NCBI GenBank assembly: GCA_023525975.1
Contig: CM042029.1
Location: 82,566,849-82,630,848 of the forward strand
From: Smallanthus sonchifolius
Taxonomy: Eukaryota > Streptophyta > Magnoliopsida > Asterales > Asteraceae
Reading direction: 5' to 3'
Length of the DNA: 64,000 bases
Both the position numbers and the translations under genes were made by a program. Shown in pieces: positions 34,116 to 45,200 of the stretch. The notes below the pieces were generated by a model that was given only the letters and a program-made list of their open reading frames with translations, made no database searches and was not told where the DNA came from. Each line of letters begins with the position of its first letter. Position 1 is the first letter of the stretch.

Positions 34116-35185
34116 AAAGGTATCACTATTTTGAATGGAGGTTCTAGTGGTATATTATCAGAACTTTTGTATGAGTTTCTGACTCATTCAAGTGGTGTTC
34201 TCTATGATACATGCTATAAGATGAATTTTGGTGGAATTTCATATATCATCAATTTTGTTTTCTCTCCAACTTACATTGATGCAGTTGATGTAACATCTCT
34301 AGTGGTACCAGCTGCTGCATTAGGGACTTTGGGCTATGGATACATGTGGTGGAAGGTATGGTTGGTTTTGAATTTTTGTTGAGTTTCCAACATAGGGTTT
34401 ACTTTTAGATATTGGATTTTTTCTACAACAAATGATCTTTAGACCTCATGTATGTGACAAAGAGTAACATTACAAATGTGGTTTCAAACTTGAAAATAAT
34501 CTAGAACAAGTTTCAGATGCTATGGCTTTAAGTTTGAACTTGATTTTTAGTGTTTTTTTTTCATCAATTTTGAATGTTTATGTTTTGTACGTTTTCTTTC
34601 TGTTGTTGCGTTTAACCAGGCAACAAGGAGGCATTTGACTGAGAGGATTGAGAACTTGGACGGGAAACTGGATGAACAAGTGGAGATATCAAAGTTATTT
34701 AAAAATGAGGTACATTTGTTAGGCAAAAGTATTTCACATATAGGTTTAAATTTTGATTCTGTTATTTCTTAGCATAAAATTGGTCTGAAGAAATTGCAAA
34801 TTTGGTGAACTTGTAAAACAGGTGACTGATGTTCAAGATAATATTTTTTCCCAACTTGGGCATAACTTAGATTCACTAAAGAAGGTGGTTGCTAACATGA
34901 TGAGTTTTCTTTGGTTTTTAGCATATGATTTTAGATTTTATGTTATTTAACTTATTAAATCTATTCGACCACAGGATGAAAAGATAATGACTTTAGAAGA
35001 AAAACAGGTGAGTCAACTACCATATATTACATGATTAGGAAGATAACGTCATTCATCACTATCTTCATTTATTTTATTTTTTTTCTTTAAGGATGTGCTT
35101 GATTAGTTTTTGCAAACAGGATTTCGCTAAGCATGGAGTGCAGTATTTACGCAATAAGTTTGATGGAAATACTATCTCTCGGAAG
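34116..35185 (+). pseudogene. Captured DUF1664-family gene fragment (exons with introns)
   Basis: Ordered exons of a DUF1664 protein, a plant coiled-coil family of unknown role often mislabelled bZIP. Exon pieces: ITILNGGSS ending at 34149; 34285-34355 DVTSLVVPAAALGTLG..YMWWK; a decayed exon near 34430-34524 (DLMYVTKSNITNVVSNLK, with stop and lost donor); 34620-34709 ATRRHLTERIENLDGKLDEQ; 34822-34884 VTDVQDNIFSQLGHNLDSLK; 34975-35007 DEKIMTLEEKQ; 35120 onward DFAKHGVQYLRNKFDG. Most junctions keep GT..AG and phases fit (the first join rebuilds a Val codon). N- and C-terminal parts are missing. Capture was of genomic DNA, and the copy is decaying. Confidence 0.82.
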
Positions 35186-35406
35186 ACACATGTTCAAGTA
35201 GTGTTTGTTTTGTAGTTTAGCCATTAAAAGGTTGTAATATATAATTTTTAGAACTAGGTTATTGAATTTGTAAAATAGATTCAGAATTTGTTTTGTAGAC
35301 GAGGGTTTTTTGACAGGAGTTTGTCGTAATTTTGTCGGAATTTGGTGTTTCCGACGCATTTGCGACGCAAATAAATAAATAAACGTGATTTTTTCTAGTA
35401 GTGATT

Positions 35407-36738
35407 AGAGATTAAGAAATATGTTGAAAGCTATTTTAAATAAAAAGTCAAATTCGTCAACTAAGTTTATTTATTTATTTATTTTTTGTACTTTTCCAGT
35501 TACTTTAATTTCCCACTAATTACAATCTTATGTATATTATGTGAATTATATTTTATGAACCTCTTAAATATATATATTAGTCATATAAATAGATTGATAG
35601 TATTTACTATAACATTGTTAGACTTTTAAAACATTTTTTTATCTCTTAAACTAGTGAACTTATAGACAGGCGACCTAATGATTAGTCAAACTCCGATAAC
35701 AGCCATTCTATCTCCATCTCTTCCTCATATACAAAACCATGTACCACCGTCGTTCCTAATACAGTTTAGAATTAGCTAGGGTTCTGGCTTTTGAACCTTA
35801 ATTTTCTTACCAAATCAACATTAACACACATGTATAAACCCAAGATTTATAACCCTAAATTACTATAAAGTTTTACCAAAACCCCAGTTCAATTCAACAT
35901 CCTAACTAAATTTATCATGTCCCTCAAATTAAAGTACTCATAGAAAACTAGAGAAACGAAAGATATCAGAAGATGAGGGGGTCCAATACAAAACCGCCAA
36001 AAATTTTGCCAGTAAGAAGAAGGAAGCTCAATAAAAAAAATGAGAGTGCATTAAATTGGTGACCATACTGCATTCAACACATTCTTCACTATTCTTTCTT
36101 TCGCATCACACCCATCACAATAATATTTTTATATTTTCCTCCAATTATTATTAAAATTGTTTTCTGAGTAAGTTTTATTTTTATCAAAAATAAGAAATTA
36201 AACTAATATATTTGTAGCGTCCCAAGCATTATTCAATAATCAATCATTAACAAAGAACAAAGATGAAAAGGAGAGAATATGGATGAACCCTAATAAACAA
36301 AACTTTTTAACTGAACGATCAATCCAACTGTTTACATTTTTGACATTTTATATAAATACAGACTCAAACGACATGATCTATGGATCAAACGTCGCAACTC
36401 TTAACCCTATAGTGGAAACGACGTACAGTTTCCTATTTACAAAGTGTACACTACCAGTCCCCCTACTAATTGTTAAAGCATTTTTTTATGCACTCAACAT
36501 TCTTATGGATAATTATAAATCAAACTTATAACTTTATATCAAACTTGATCATATAATTAAGACAAATAATAGGTCAAAAGTTTTCAAACTAAGTGTTACA
36601 ATTGAATTTTTTTTCTATTAAGTTTATTAGGGTACACAAAATTAGACTCTACTGACATTAATTTATTATAAAAACTTTTATTTATCATTTATAATAAAAA
36701 TGATAATAATAAAAGAAGTTTTATTATTGTATTATTTA
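35407..36738. other. Unassigned AT-rich spacer
   Basis: No recognisable gene. The frame at 36283-36531 has no domain. AT-rich with short homopolymer tracts. Confidence 0.5.
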
Positions 36739-38067
36739 GGGTGGACGGAGTGGAGGGCACGGGTTGTAGCGGGTTCCACGGGTTGGACGGGTAATACCGT
36801 CGCAACCATTGCATGTTGCTCACGGGTTGGATGGCACGGGTTTTAATACCCGTTGGAAGCCGTGGATGTTACCGTTGGGGATTTGACCGTTGGGGTCGAT
36901 TTCAATAAAAAAAAATTCCTCTATAAATAAAATCAAATATATTTACCTAAAAAATATCTTCCACATACAATAACCTATTCTCAAAACATCAAATATATCT
37001 CAAATCCCACAAAACTCAAAATGTTTAGGCGCTCTATTTACATCACGGAATCATCTAATAGTCCGTCGTCGTCCGACTCGATTAGTCTTGAATTTTTAAA
37101 CCTCGTTGTTCAAGAAGCCGAGGTTGAAGACACTGCAAGATCGACTCGACATGTGGAACGTGATCGTGTCCAAGCATATGAAACTCTAATGGCAGATTAC
37201 TTTGTTGAGAATCCGAAATTCAAAGAGGAAGTTTTTAGAAATAGATTCCGCATGTCGAAGCCACTATTCTTAAAAATAGTTGACGACATTAACGCAAATT
37301 TTGAATACTTTCAAGTTAGTCAAGACGCACGGAAGAAACAAAGTTTCACTCCACTTCAAAAATGCACATCGGCCATAAAACAACTCGCAACAGGTAATAT
37401 TCCCGATTCATACGACGAATATTTATGTATATCTGCAAGAATCTCTTGAGAATGTCTTGAGTATTTTTGCAATGCTACTGTTATTCTATATGGTCATGAA
37501 TACTTGCGTGCACCAGCTAGTCAAGATATTTCACTTTTATACCAAGCACACGGTGATAAGCACGGACTTCCCGGGATGCTTGGTAGTATCGATTGTACTC
37601 ATTGGGTTTGGAGAAATTGTCCCACTAGTTTAAGGGGTCAATATCACCGAGGTGATCACGAGTACCCAACGGTTCACATTGCGGATCCGCCTACCAATCT
37701 AGTTGTTTCCGATAATATTATAATGGAATTGCGGAATGAAACCACACACTTTCATTTGAAGTTTAATCTTACGACACATGTTGCCACAAACTTGGACATC
37801 CATCTAACGGACGACGAAGACGAGTAGTTTTTTTATAATTTTTTTATTGATTATATCTTTTTTATTAATTGTATTTTTATTTATGTTTATTTAATGAGAT
37901 GTGTTTTTTTAATAAAATATTGTTTTAATAAAAAAATATTTTAGGGCTTATTGATTTCACATCCTCATTTTAAGGTTATGGAGGGTTCAAAAAAATAAAA
38001 ATGATATGACACATTTTAATTAGGTAAAAAAAGAGGGTCATGTTTTTTTTTACCCCTCACTCTACCC
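36739..38067 (+). mobile_element. PIF/Harbinger deletion derivative
   Basis: Left end GGGTGGACGGAGTGGAGGG after TTA; right end ACCCCTCACTCTACCC before TTC, giving imperfect inverted ends and a near-match 3-bp duplication. It contains a shortened transposase (37021-37827). The exact right boundary is less certain than the left. Confidence 0.62.
37021..37827 (+). pseudogene. PIF/Harbinger transposase, nonsense codon plus internal deletion
   Basis: A single plus frame with one TGA (37447-37449). N-terminal part: RDRVQAYETLMADYFVENPK, VFRNRFRMSKPLFLKIVDDI, FTPLQKCTSAIKQLA. After the stop the same frame continues ECLEYFCNA, HGLPGMLGSIDCTHWVWRNC (first catalytic Asp) and RGDHEYPTV. It then jumps to a C-terminal tail (VVSDNIIMELRNETTHFHLK and an acidic end DDEDE), skipping the NDINVL and ERAFG blocks with the other two acidic residues. 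It is inactive as a DDE enzyme but keeps the N-terminal DNA-binding side. Confidence 0.82.
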
Positions 38068-38894
38068 TTCTAATTCTTTCTGACACTAAATTTGTTGTGC
38101 ATTTAATATTCATAAATAATTTGTATAGTCAAAAGTGACTAAAAGCATAAAATATGCCCTCCAACACTGTTATGAATACAGTAATATAATTTATAGAGAT
38201 TTTAAATGAACTTCCGGTGTGTATTCATATATAATTTAATTTAATAAAGCTGACAGGTAGGAGTACTTTTAGTAGGCCACATCCATATTTGGTTATGGCA
38301 TTAATGTTTTTGTTCAATCAATTTCGTGTATGCATATTCTTCACTTGGTGTAATAGTGTATTGGTGTTAGAAAATTGTACGTGTATCTAAACAATATGTA
38401 AATAGAGCATGTTTTTCACTAAAATGTGGGTTTTCGTTAATAAATTAGAAGTGGGTTAACGAACTCTGATTGGGCTCATTTCAGCGGCGTTAGAACCGTC
38501 TCATCGAACCATAACCCGCTCCCAAAAACCTAAAGCCCCCCTCCACCCGCGCGCCCAAAAACCTACCCCCGCTCCAACCTCACCCCGAAAAGCCTAAAAC
38601 CCCCACCCCCAAAAATCTAAACCCTAAAAGCTAAACCTTAACGCTAAAATCTAAACCCTAAAAGCTAAGATGGTAGAGTTCGACGAGATAGTTCCAACGC
38701 CGCTGGAATGAGCTCAAGTGGAGTTCGTTTGATATCGTTTATTAAGGTTTTTATTATTTCTTAGGCTTTTTAGCGAAATATCACTTATTATTTGAACCTT
38801 CCCATATGTATATATATTATGTATATGTGTTATTTTACATGTACTGTAAACAATATGTATACATTTCATGTATAAAATATTATCAAGAAATTTT
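38068..38894. other. Unassigned spacer with telomere-like words
   Basis: At 38615-38675 several imperfect AAACCCTAAAAGCTAA / CTAAACCTTAACGC units recall the AAACCCT telomere repeat but are too degenerate and few to call an interstitial telomere. No gene. Confidence 0.45.
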
Positions 38895-39510
38895 TTTTTG
38901 AAAAGCAGAAAATATTATCAAGAAAAAGAGAGAAGATTACATAAGATACATTACATGACTAATCTAATCGAATACGCTAAAATTACACCAATCATTCCAT
39001 TGTATTGATCATTGTATTGATTTTAAATTTTCCCTATTTTTGACCCACAAGAATGTCTTCGCTTTGATTTCATCCACCACTTTTCCTTGATTCCAACACA
39101 CCCCCTTAAAAATTACTTCATTCATTGATCTCCAAATAAACCACGTGGTTATTAACGTAATCACATGTATTGTTTCCCTGTGTAGAATATTTCCTCTAAG
39201 ATCCTTCGAAAAGCCCACATTTCTCTCATCGCCTGTTTTGTCATTTCGGTGATCTTGCACCACTTCCAGATTCTACTCTATATTTGAGACGCCCAGTTAC
39301 AGTTTACTAGCAAGTGATCGACTGATTCCGCCAGACTCCCACACATTGCACACATGGAGTCAACTTGTTGTATGTTTCTCCTCAATAACGCCACCCGAGT
39401 AGGAATTCTTTCCATCCCGGATCTTCATATAAAGAAATTAATCGTGATTGGTAAACATTTTGACCACTCAAAGATTATATTATCTTGTTTTGCTACCTCC
39501 AATTCAATCA
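38895..39510 (-). pseudogene. LINE 3' part (zf-RVT region), decayed
   Basis: Minus-strand frames read WSKCLPITINFF, then after a stop RSGMERIPTRVALLRRNIQQ, CAMCGSLAESVDHLLVNCNW (zinc-binding reverse-transcriptase-associated domain), and ITTWFIWRSMNEVIFKG down to FLWVKNRENL (39009-39263). An A-tract corresponding to a LINE tail lies at about 38890-38900 (T9 on plus). Stops and frame breaks make it a pseudogene. It is the downstream half of the LINE whose upstream half resumes at 49181. Confidence 0.78.
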
Positions 39511-39996
39511 TGTAACATCCCAAAATAAATAAAAACCCAAATAAAAGAAAAAGGAAGGTGGGCTTGGCTAGGGGCCGGCCCATGGGCCCGAAAACTGAGA
39601 AGAACCCTTCTAATCAGTAGCCATTTCCTCCTGTGTCCTTCATTTTCTTCCTGCGCAAGAACCTTAGAGAGAGAGAGAGAGATCGTCTAGAGAGAGAAAG
39701 CTCGGATCAAGCTCAAAGTCTCGAGGATTGTTGCTCAACATCTCTGGAGCATAAAGGAACGAGAAGGAAGCTATAACAGGTAATTATTATGCCTAAATCT
39801 GAGTTTTTGTAACTTTCGGGTTTAGGGTTAATAATCGAGTAAAGATTTAGATTTTTACGTGTGAAACTGGAAACAAACCACGGGTTTGGGTTCATGGGGG
39901 AAAATGGAACATTTCGAACGTAAAAAGTTCATAGCTTGATCGATTAGAACAAAGGGACCAGATCTAGGGTTCTGTTTGGGGAAGAAGACTGCACAG

Positions 39997-40395
39997 TCGA
40001 AACTACTAGTTTCGATATGGACGTATCTATCGAAACTACCTAGTTTCGACAGGGGCAGACCCATCGAAACTACCATAGTTTCAATATAGACCCAAGACCT
40101 TAACTAAGAATTTATATAAGTCATACGACTCGAAACTACTTAGTTTCGATAAGAAGCAGTGACTCGAAACTACTTAGTTTCGATAAGAAGCAGTGACTCG
40201 AAACTACTTAGTTTCGATAAGAAGCAGTGACTCGAAACTACTTAGTTTCGATAAGAAGCAGTGACTCGAAACTACTTAGTTTCGATAAGAAGCAGTGACT
40301 CGAAACTACTTAGTTTCGATAAGAAGCCAGGGCTCGAAACTACATAGTTTCGATAAGGAGCCAGGACTCGAAACTACCTAGTTTCGATAATGAAA
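39997..40395 (+). repeat. Array of eleven CGAAACTA..TAGTTTCG hairpins (5' LTR)
   Basis: Each unit has an 8-bp perfect inverted repeat CGAAACTA/TAGTTTCG with a loop of 1-3 nt (C, CC, CT, CA). The first three are irregularly spaced, and the third is degraded on one arm. From 40129 eight follow at 34-bp period with linker GATAAGAAGCAGTGACT or variants. Confidence 0.95.
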
Positions 40396-40598
40396 CCATG
40401 ACCCGAAACATCTGAGTCAAGCCTAGTAATGTCTAAGTGTCCCCTAGGAACACAGCCTTACGCCTATGACTTGATTATACAGATTGTGGGTGACCATAGT
40501 GACATTCAGGAACCGGCTAGGTGTAAACAGAAACGATTCATCTGGTGAGTTCTTATTGCCCTTTTTCCTAATGGTTTTGGGCTGGCATGCATACTGGT

Positions 40599-40736
40599 AT
40601 AGTATTTTATAAAAATGTTATTTTTATAAAATGAAAGGCAAAGTATAGTATTTTATAAAAATGTTATTTTTATAAAATGAAAGGCAAAGTATAGTATTTT
40701 ATAAAAATGTTATTTTTATAAAATGAAAGATAAAGA
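40599..40736 (+). repeat. Three 46-bp units each with an AT hairpin (5' LTR)
   Basis: Each unit holds the 13-bp perfect inverted repeat ATTTTATAAAAAT-GTT-ATTTTTATAAAAT followed by GAAAGGCAAAGTAT. Units start at about 40601, 40647 and 40693. Confidence 0.95.
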
Positions 40737-40809
40737 ACAAAAGAGCATAGTATTATCTTTTAAACAAGTTTTTGAAAGATAACAATGAGCTAAAGAAAGA
40801 ATGATAAAG

Positions 40810-41280
40810 GAGCCGTACTTCGGTACAGCTCGACAGTGACAGTGACAGTGACAGTGACAAATACCATGTTATATGCTTATGTGTTAATATGTGTTATTTG
40901 TCTATATGAAAGTTATGTGATTGCATTTCTATTTGTGTAATAGTGTAATTGCATTGCATAGTAGTTGCATAGTAGAAAGTCCTGCAGGCATGCTAAAGTA
41001 GAAGTCTCACCCTGAGGTGTGAGCAATGCTAAAGGAGTCTTACACTTCGGTGTAAGCAATGCTAAAGGAGTCTTACACTTCGGTGCAAGCAATGCTAAAG
41101 GAGTCTTCACTTCGGTGTAAGCGAGAAAGTCTCACCCTGAGGTGTGAGCAATGCTAAAGGAGTCTTGCACTAACGTGCAAGCGAGAAAGAAAGTCCCACC
41201 CTGAGGTGTGGGCAGCGCTAAAGTAAAAGTCTTACCCTGAGGTGTAAGCAAGATAGGGATCTGGTCCTCGGACCACGATC
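40810..41280 (+). repeat. Run of covarying hairpins (5' LTR)
   Basis: About nine hairpins: 40810-40831 (GTAC-TTCG-GTAC), 41006-41023 (CTCAC/GTGAG), 41039-41056 (CTTACAC-TTCG-GTGTAAG), 41072-41089, 41105-41121, 41131-41148, 41164-41181 (CTTGCAC-TAAC-GTGCAAG), 41195-41212 (CCCAC/GTGGG), 41231-41248 (CTTAC/GTAAG) and 41258-41280 (TGGTCC-TC-GGACCA). The spacer GCAATGCTAAAGGAGT or a variant separates most of them. Stem sequences differ but pairing is kept. Confidence 0.93.
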
Positions 41281-41836
41281 CATATGTGATAGTTAAAGTA
41301 TGATAAAGTCACTTGTCAAGTATAAGTGAAATGATAGACAGAGTACAGTGGGACACCCTAACGGGTTTCCTTAAAGATAAAGTTTTAATGACAGATAGTA
41401 ACGTAACAGATTTATAACTGTAACGTTGTAAAGTTTTAAAGTAATAGTTAAAAGTTTATTTCAAAGAAAGTGAAAGTAAAGCTTATTTTATTTTAATAAA
41501 ACTAAGCTACCAAAGATAAAGTTTACAGTTTAAAGTAAAGAGAGAACTCACCAGCGTTAGCTGACTTTTAGTATGCATGGCAGGTAAAAAGGGTAAAGCT
41601 AAAGAAAAGTGAAAGAGCCATGTGGGCTGGATAGCATGGACATCGGGCTGCGGTATTGAAGACTGACATTTCCAATCCTGATAGTTCATGTTATAGACAA
41701 TATTTCATGTTTTAGTTTGATGAATGATTTGAATTAAAGACTTCCGCTGTAATAGATTCTGATTTCCGGTTTAAGAACTATGTTTGTTATGTTGTGTGCC
41801 AACTATGAGATGTACCCGTTTTGGGGCGTTTCAAGT

Positions 41837-41850
41837 TGGTATCAGAGCCA
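41837..41850 (+). promoter_or_regulatory. Primer binding site (initiator Met tRNA)
   Basis: TGGTATCAGAGCCA lies 3 nt after the 5' LTR end and is complementary to the 3' end of plant initiator methionine tRNA, the usual primer for gypsy reverse transcription. Confidence 0.93.
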
Positions 41851-42288
41851 TAGTTTGAGAGATTCAGACATTTGCGATAATGTCTGAACTTAAACTGAGA
41901 ATGGGACAAAGCAAAGGAAGGAAAGGAATGTCAGTCGGAGCAGCCCGTCCATGAAAAGATAGTAGACAGAAGGTAGTCAATGTCCTTACATAGAACATAG
42001 ACAATAATGCCTTAGTACAGATAGCAGAAAGTAGATGCTTTAGCATAAATAGTACATAGTACATGCCTTAGCACAGACAGTAGACAGTAGATAGTACGTG
42101 CCTTATAGTAGAAACTCTGAACTTGGATGCAAATGTTACTCGGAAAGGAAATGTTCAGAACCCGAGTAGTAAAGTAAATTAGTAATTTCATACCGGTCTC
42201 TGTAATTAGTAATTTACAGTACTAGAGGTGTTCTAAATTGTTACCTATCTTGATAACACGAGCTATCTTTGTTCACAGTAGACACTAA

Positions 42289-45200
42289 ATGGCTAGAGCA
42301 AAGAGAGGAGGTCGCACTGGGGGTCGTACTGGTCGTCGAGGCCGACCTCCAGGTAACCGGAACCGTCCTGAAGAAAGTGAGCACTCCCGCAACGAAGCTG
42401 AATCGGTGCATGTGGAGCATAATGATAGTGGGAACCATGTGTCGGCTCCTAACGATGCCCCTAATGAGGCGCTTGAGTTGGAACCGATTGTGAAAGAAGC
42501 TATAGCGGCAGAGGTTACTTCAATCTTGAAGAAAGTTCTACCAGAAGCATTGGGCGAGGCCCTTAAAGAGTTTAATAAAGAGAAGAAAGAAACGAAAGAG
42601 GAAAGCAGCAAGAGACTTGGAGTCACTGACAGTGATGATTCTGATTATGAAATGGCAACCCGGGGTTGCAACTATAAGTCCTTTCGGGGGTGTGACCCGC
42701 CGAAGTATGATGGACGGAAAGATGCTGTTGCCACTTTTGAGTGGATAGAGAGAATGAATGGGGTGATCAACATTAGTGAGTGCCGTGATGATCAAGCGGT
42801 CAAGTTTGCCGCTCACTCATTCACTAATGAGGCATTAAGCTGGTGGAGATCGATCGAAAGAATCAAGTCTTCTGCTGAGATGAAAAAGATGAAATGGGAC
42901 GACATGAAAAAGCTGCTAATCACTAAGTTCTGCCCGCAGAACGAGATTGACAGAGTTGAGAGGGAATTTCTGGGGCTCTGTGCTGGTAGTATGACTCATC
43001 GCCAGTATACCTCCAAATATCAAGAGTTGGCTCAGCTGGTTCCACATCTGGTGGACACTGAGGAAAAGAGGATTAAGTACTACATCAAGGGACTACCACA
43101 GAAAGTCCGTGTGCACGTGAAAGCTAATGCTCCCACGAGTTTTGAATCTGTGGTATCACTTGCTGGGATAGTTTATGATGACTTCGAATCCGCAGACCCA
43201 CTGCCTACTGAGAAGAAAGTGACCAATGCCGTTAAACGGCCAGCTAAAGAGTGGGCGGGGCCGGAGACGAAGAAACTGAGGATTGAAGATGGGGTTGAAT
43301 GTGCTAAGTGTGGCAGGAAGCACTCGGGCGAGTGCCGAGTTGGGTTAAATATGTGCTATAGGTGCGGAAAGACCGGACACTACTCTCGAGAGTGTCCCGG
43401 GGCACAGTCTTGTTATAACTGCGGGATACCTGGCCACATGGCCAAAGACTGTCGGAAACCCAAGGCTACTGGCACCGAGAAGGGTAAAGAACCTGAGAAG
43501 CCGAAGGCAAGGACCCGGGCGTATGCACTGACACAGGAGGAGGCTAGGGGAGACCCAGATGTTGTGTCAGGTACATTCATCCTTGACCACACTTATGTTT
43601 CAGTATTATTTGATTCGGGTGCCAGTAGGAGTTTTATATCATCTTCTAAGTGTAAAAGAATGAAATGCAAAGTTACTAGAGTAGAGCAGGCCTTTAATGT
43701 AGAAACCGCAGTGGGCAAGACCACGATAGTAAGTGAATTGGTAGATAATTGCACGATAAAGATTCATGGCCATAGATTCCCAGTTAGGTTGTATGTTATG
43801 ACCTTGGGAGGATTCGATATAGTTTTGGGTATGGATTGGTTAGCTGCCAACGAAGCCCGGATAATATGTAGACGAAAGATAGTTCAGCTCAAAGCTCCAG
43901 ACGGTGGCGAGGTTTTGGTGTACGGGGATCGCGACGGTTCACTAACGAACGTCATATCAATGATAAAGGCAGAGAAGTATATAGGGCGCGGATGCGAGGC
44001 CTACCTGGCCTATGTGATAGACAATGATGTAAAGGTGAGAGAGTTAAAAGACGTACCAGTTGTATGTAATTTTCCGGGGGTGTTTCCTGAGGAGTTGCCT
44101 GGGTTACCACCTGACCGGGAGACAGAGTTCCAGATAGACTTAGTGCCAGGTGCCCAGCCCGTGGCTAAAGCACCGTACCGACTTGCACCTCTGGAGATGA
44201 AAGAGCTGATGGTACAGTTGGAAGAACTTTTGGATAGAGGATTTATCAGACCAAGCATTTCTCCATGGGGTGCTCCGGTTCTGTTCGTAAAGAAGAAAGA
44301 TGGTGCCATGAGAATGTGCATCGACTACAGAGAGTTGAACAAGCGTACAGTAAAGAACAAATATCCGCTACCAAGGATCGATGATCTGTTCGACCAACTA
44401 CAGGGCGCCAGATGGTTCTCCAAGATCGATCTGCGGTCGGGATATCATCAGTTAAAGGTAAGAGAAGAGGACATACCTAAGACAGCGTTTCGCACGCGTT
44501 ATGGGCATTACGAGTTTCGCGTGATGTCTTTCGGCTTGACGAACGCTCCGGCAGCATTCATGAGTATGATGAACCAGGTGTGTAGACCGATGCTAGATAG
44601 GTCGGTGATAGTGTTTATAGACGACATACTCATTTATTCGAAAAGTGAAGGTGATCATGCTTGTCATCTTCGAGAAGTACTAGAGACGCTACAAAAAGAA
44701 AAGTTGTATGCCAAGTTCTCCAAATGCGCGTTCTGGCTTAAGGAAGTCCAATTCTTAGGTCACGTTATCAACGCAGACGGCATTATGGTTGACCCGGCTA
44801 AGATAGAGGCAGTACAGGAATGGGAAACCCCGAAGACGCCAACCGAGATTCGGAGTTTTCTGGGATTGGCAGGTTACTATCGAAGGTTCATTCAGGACTT
44901 CTCGAGAATAGCTTCGCCACTGAAAAAGTTGACACGTAAAGAAGTAAAGTACGAATGGGGTCAGGCTCAGTCCAAAGCATTTGAAGAGTTAAAGAAGAAG
45001 TTGACCCAAGCCCCAGTGTTAGCACTACCCGACGGTAACGAGGACCTGGTGGTATATTCTGACGCATCGGGACAAGGGTTAGGGTGTGTTTTGATGCAGA
45101 GGGGAAAGGTGATCGCGTATGCGTCACGACAGCTAAAGATCCACGAAATTAACTACCCGACTCACGATTTGGAGCTCGCGGCAGTTGTTTTTGCGTTAAA

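Larger units (their letters stand above)
31809..35403. mobile_element. CACTA (En/Spm) element with captured DUF1664 gene fragment
   Basis: Starts CACTACTAGAAAAAGG and ends TTTTTTCTAGTAGTG. The 3-bp target duplication ATT lies at 31806-31808 and 35404-35406. Long subterminal arrays of TTTGTCGCAAATGTGTAGCA and its complement occur at both ends (31850-32490, 33460-33640, 35310-35370). 3595 bp with no CACTA transposase, so non-autonomous. The interior holds a TATGTG microsatellite and a host gene fragment. Confidence 0.93.
39511..41833 (+). repeat. 5' LTR of Tekay-type element
   Basis: 2323 bp from TGTAACATCCCAAAAT to GGGGCGTTTCA. Contains, in order, a (GA)n tract (about 39668-39683), eleven CGAAACTA hairpins, three AT-hairpin units, a GACAGT tandem repeat (about 40831-40857) and a run of covarying hairpins. 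It is 66 bp longer than the 3' LTR, fully accounted for by two extra 34-bp units minus 2 bp of microsatellite. Confidence 0.97.

Noticed and set aside
38615..38675. Interstitial telomere repeat
   Set aside because: Only a few degenerate AAACCCTA-like words, interrupted by AAGCTAA and others.
38640..39500. Host gene at the 39009-39263 minus frame
   Set aside because: The frame continues a LINE zf-RVT region with stops and is explained by the split LINE.
40129..40395. CRISPR-like regular repeats
   Set aside because: A plant LTR; the spacers are near-identical linkers rather than unique, and the same array recurs in the 3' LTR.
42285..42626. Minus-strand frames across the gag-pol gene
   Set aside because: Antisense shadows of a clearly coding strand with gag, protease, RT and integrase motifs.
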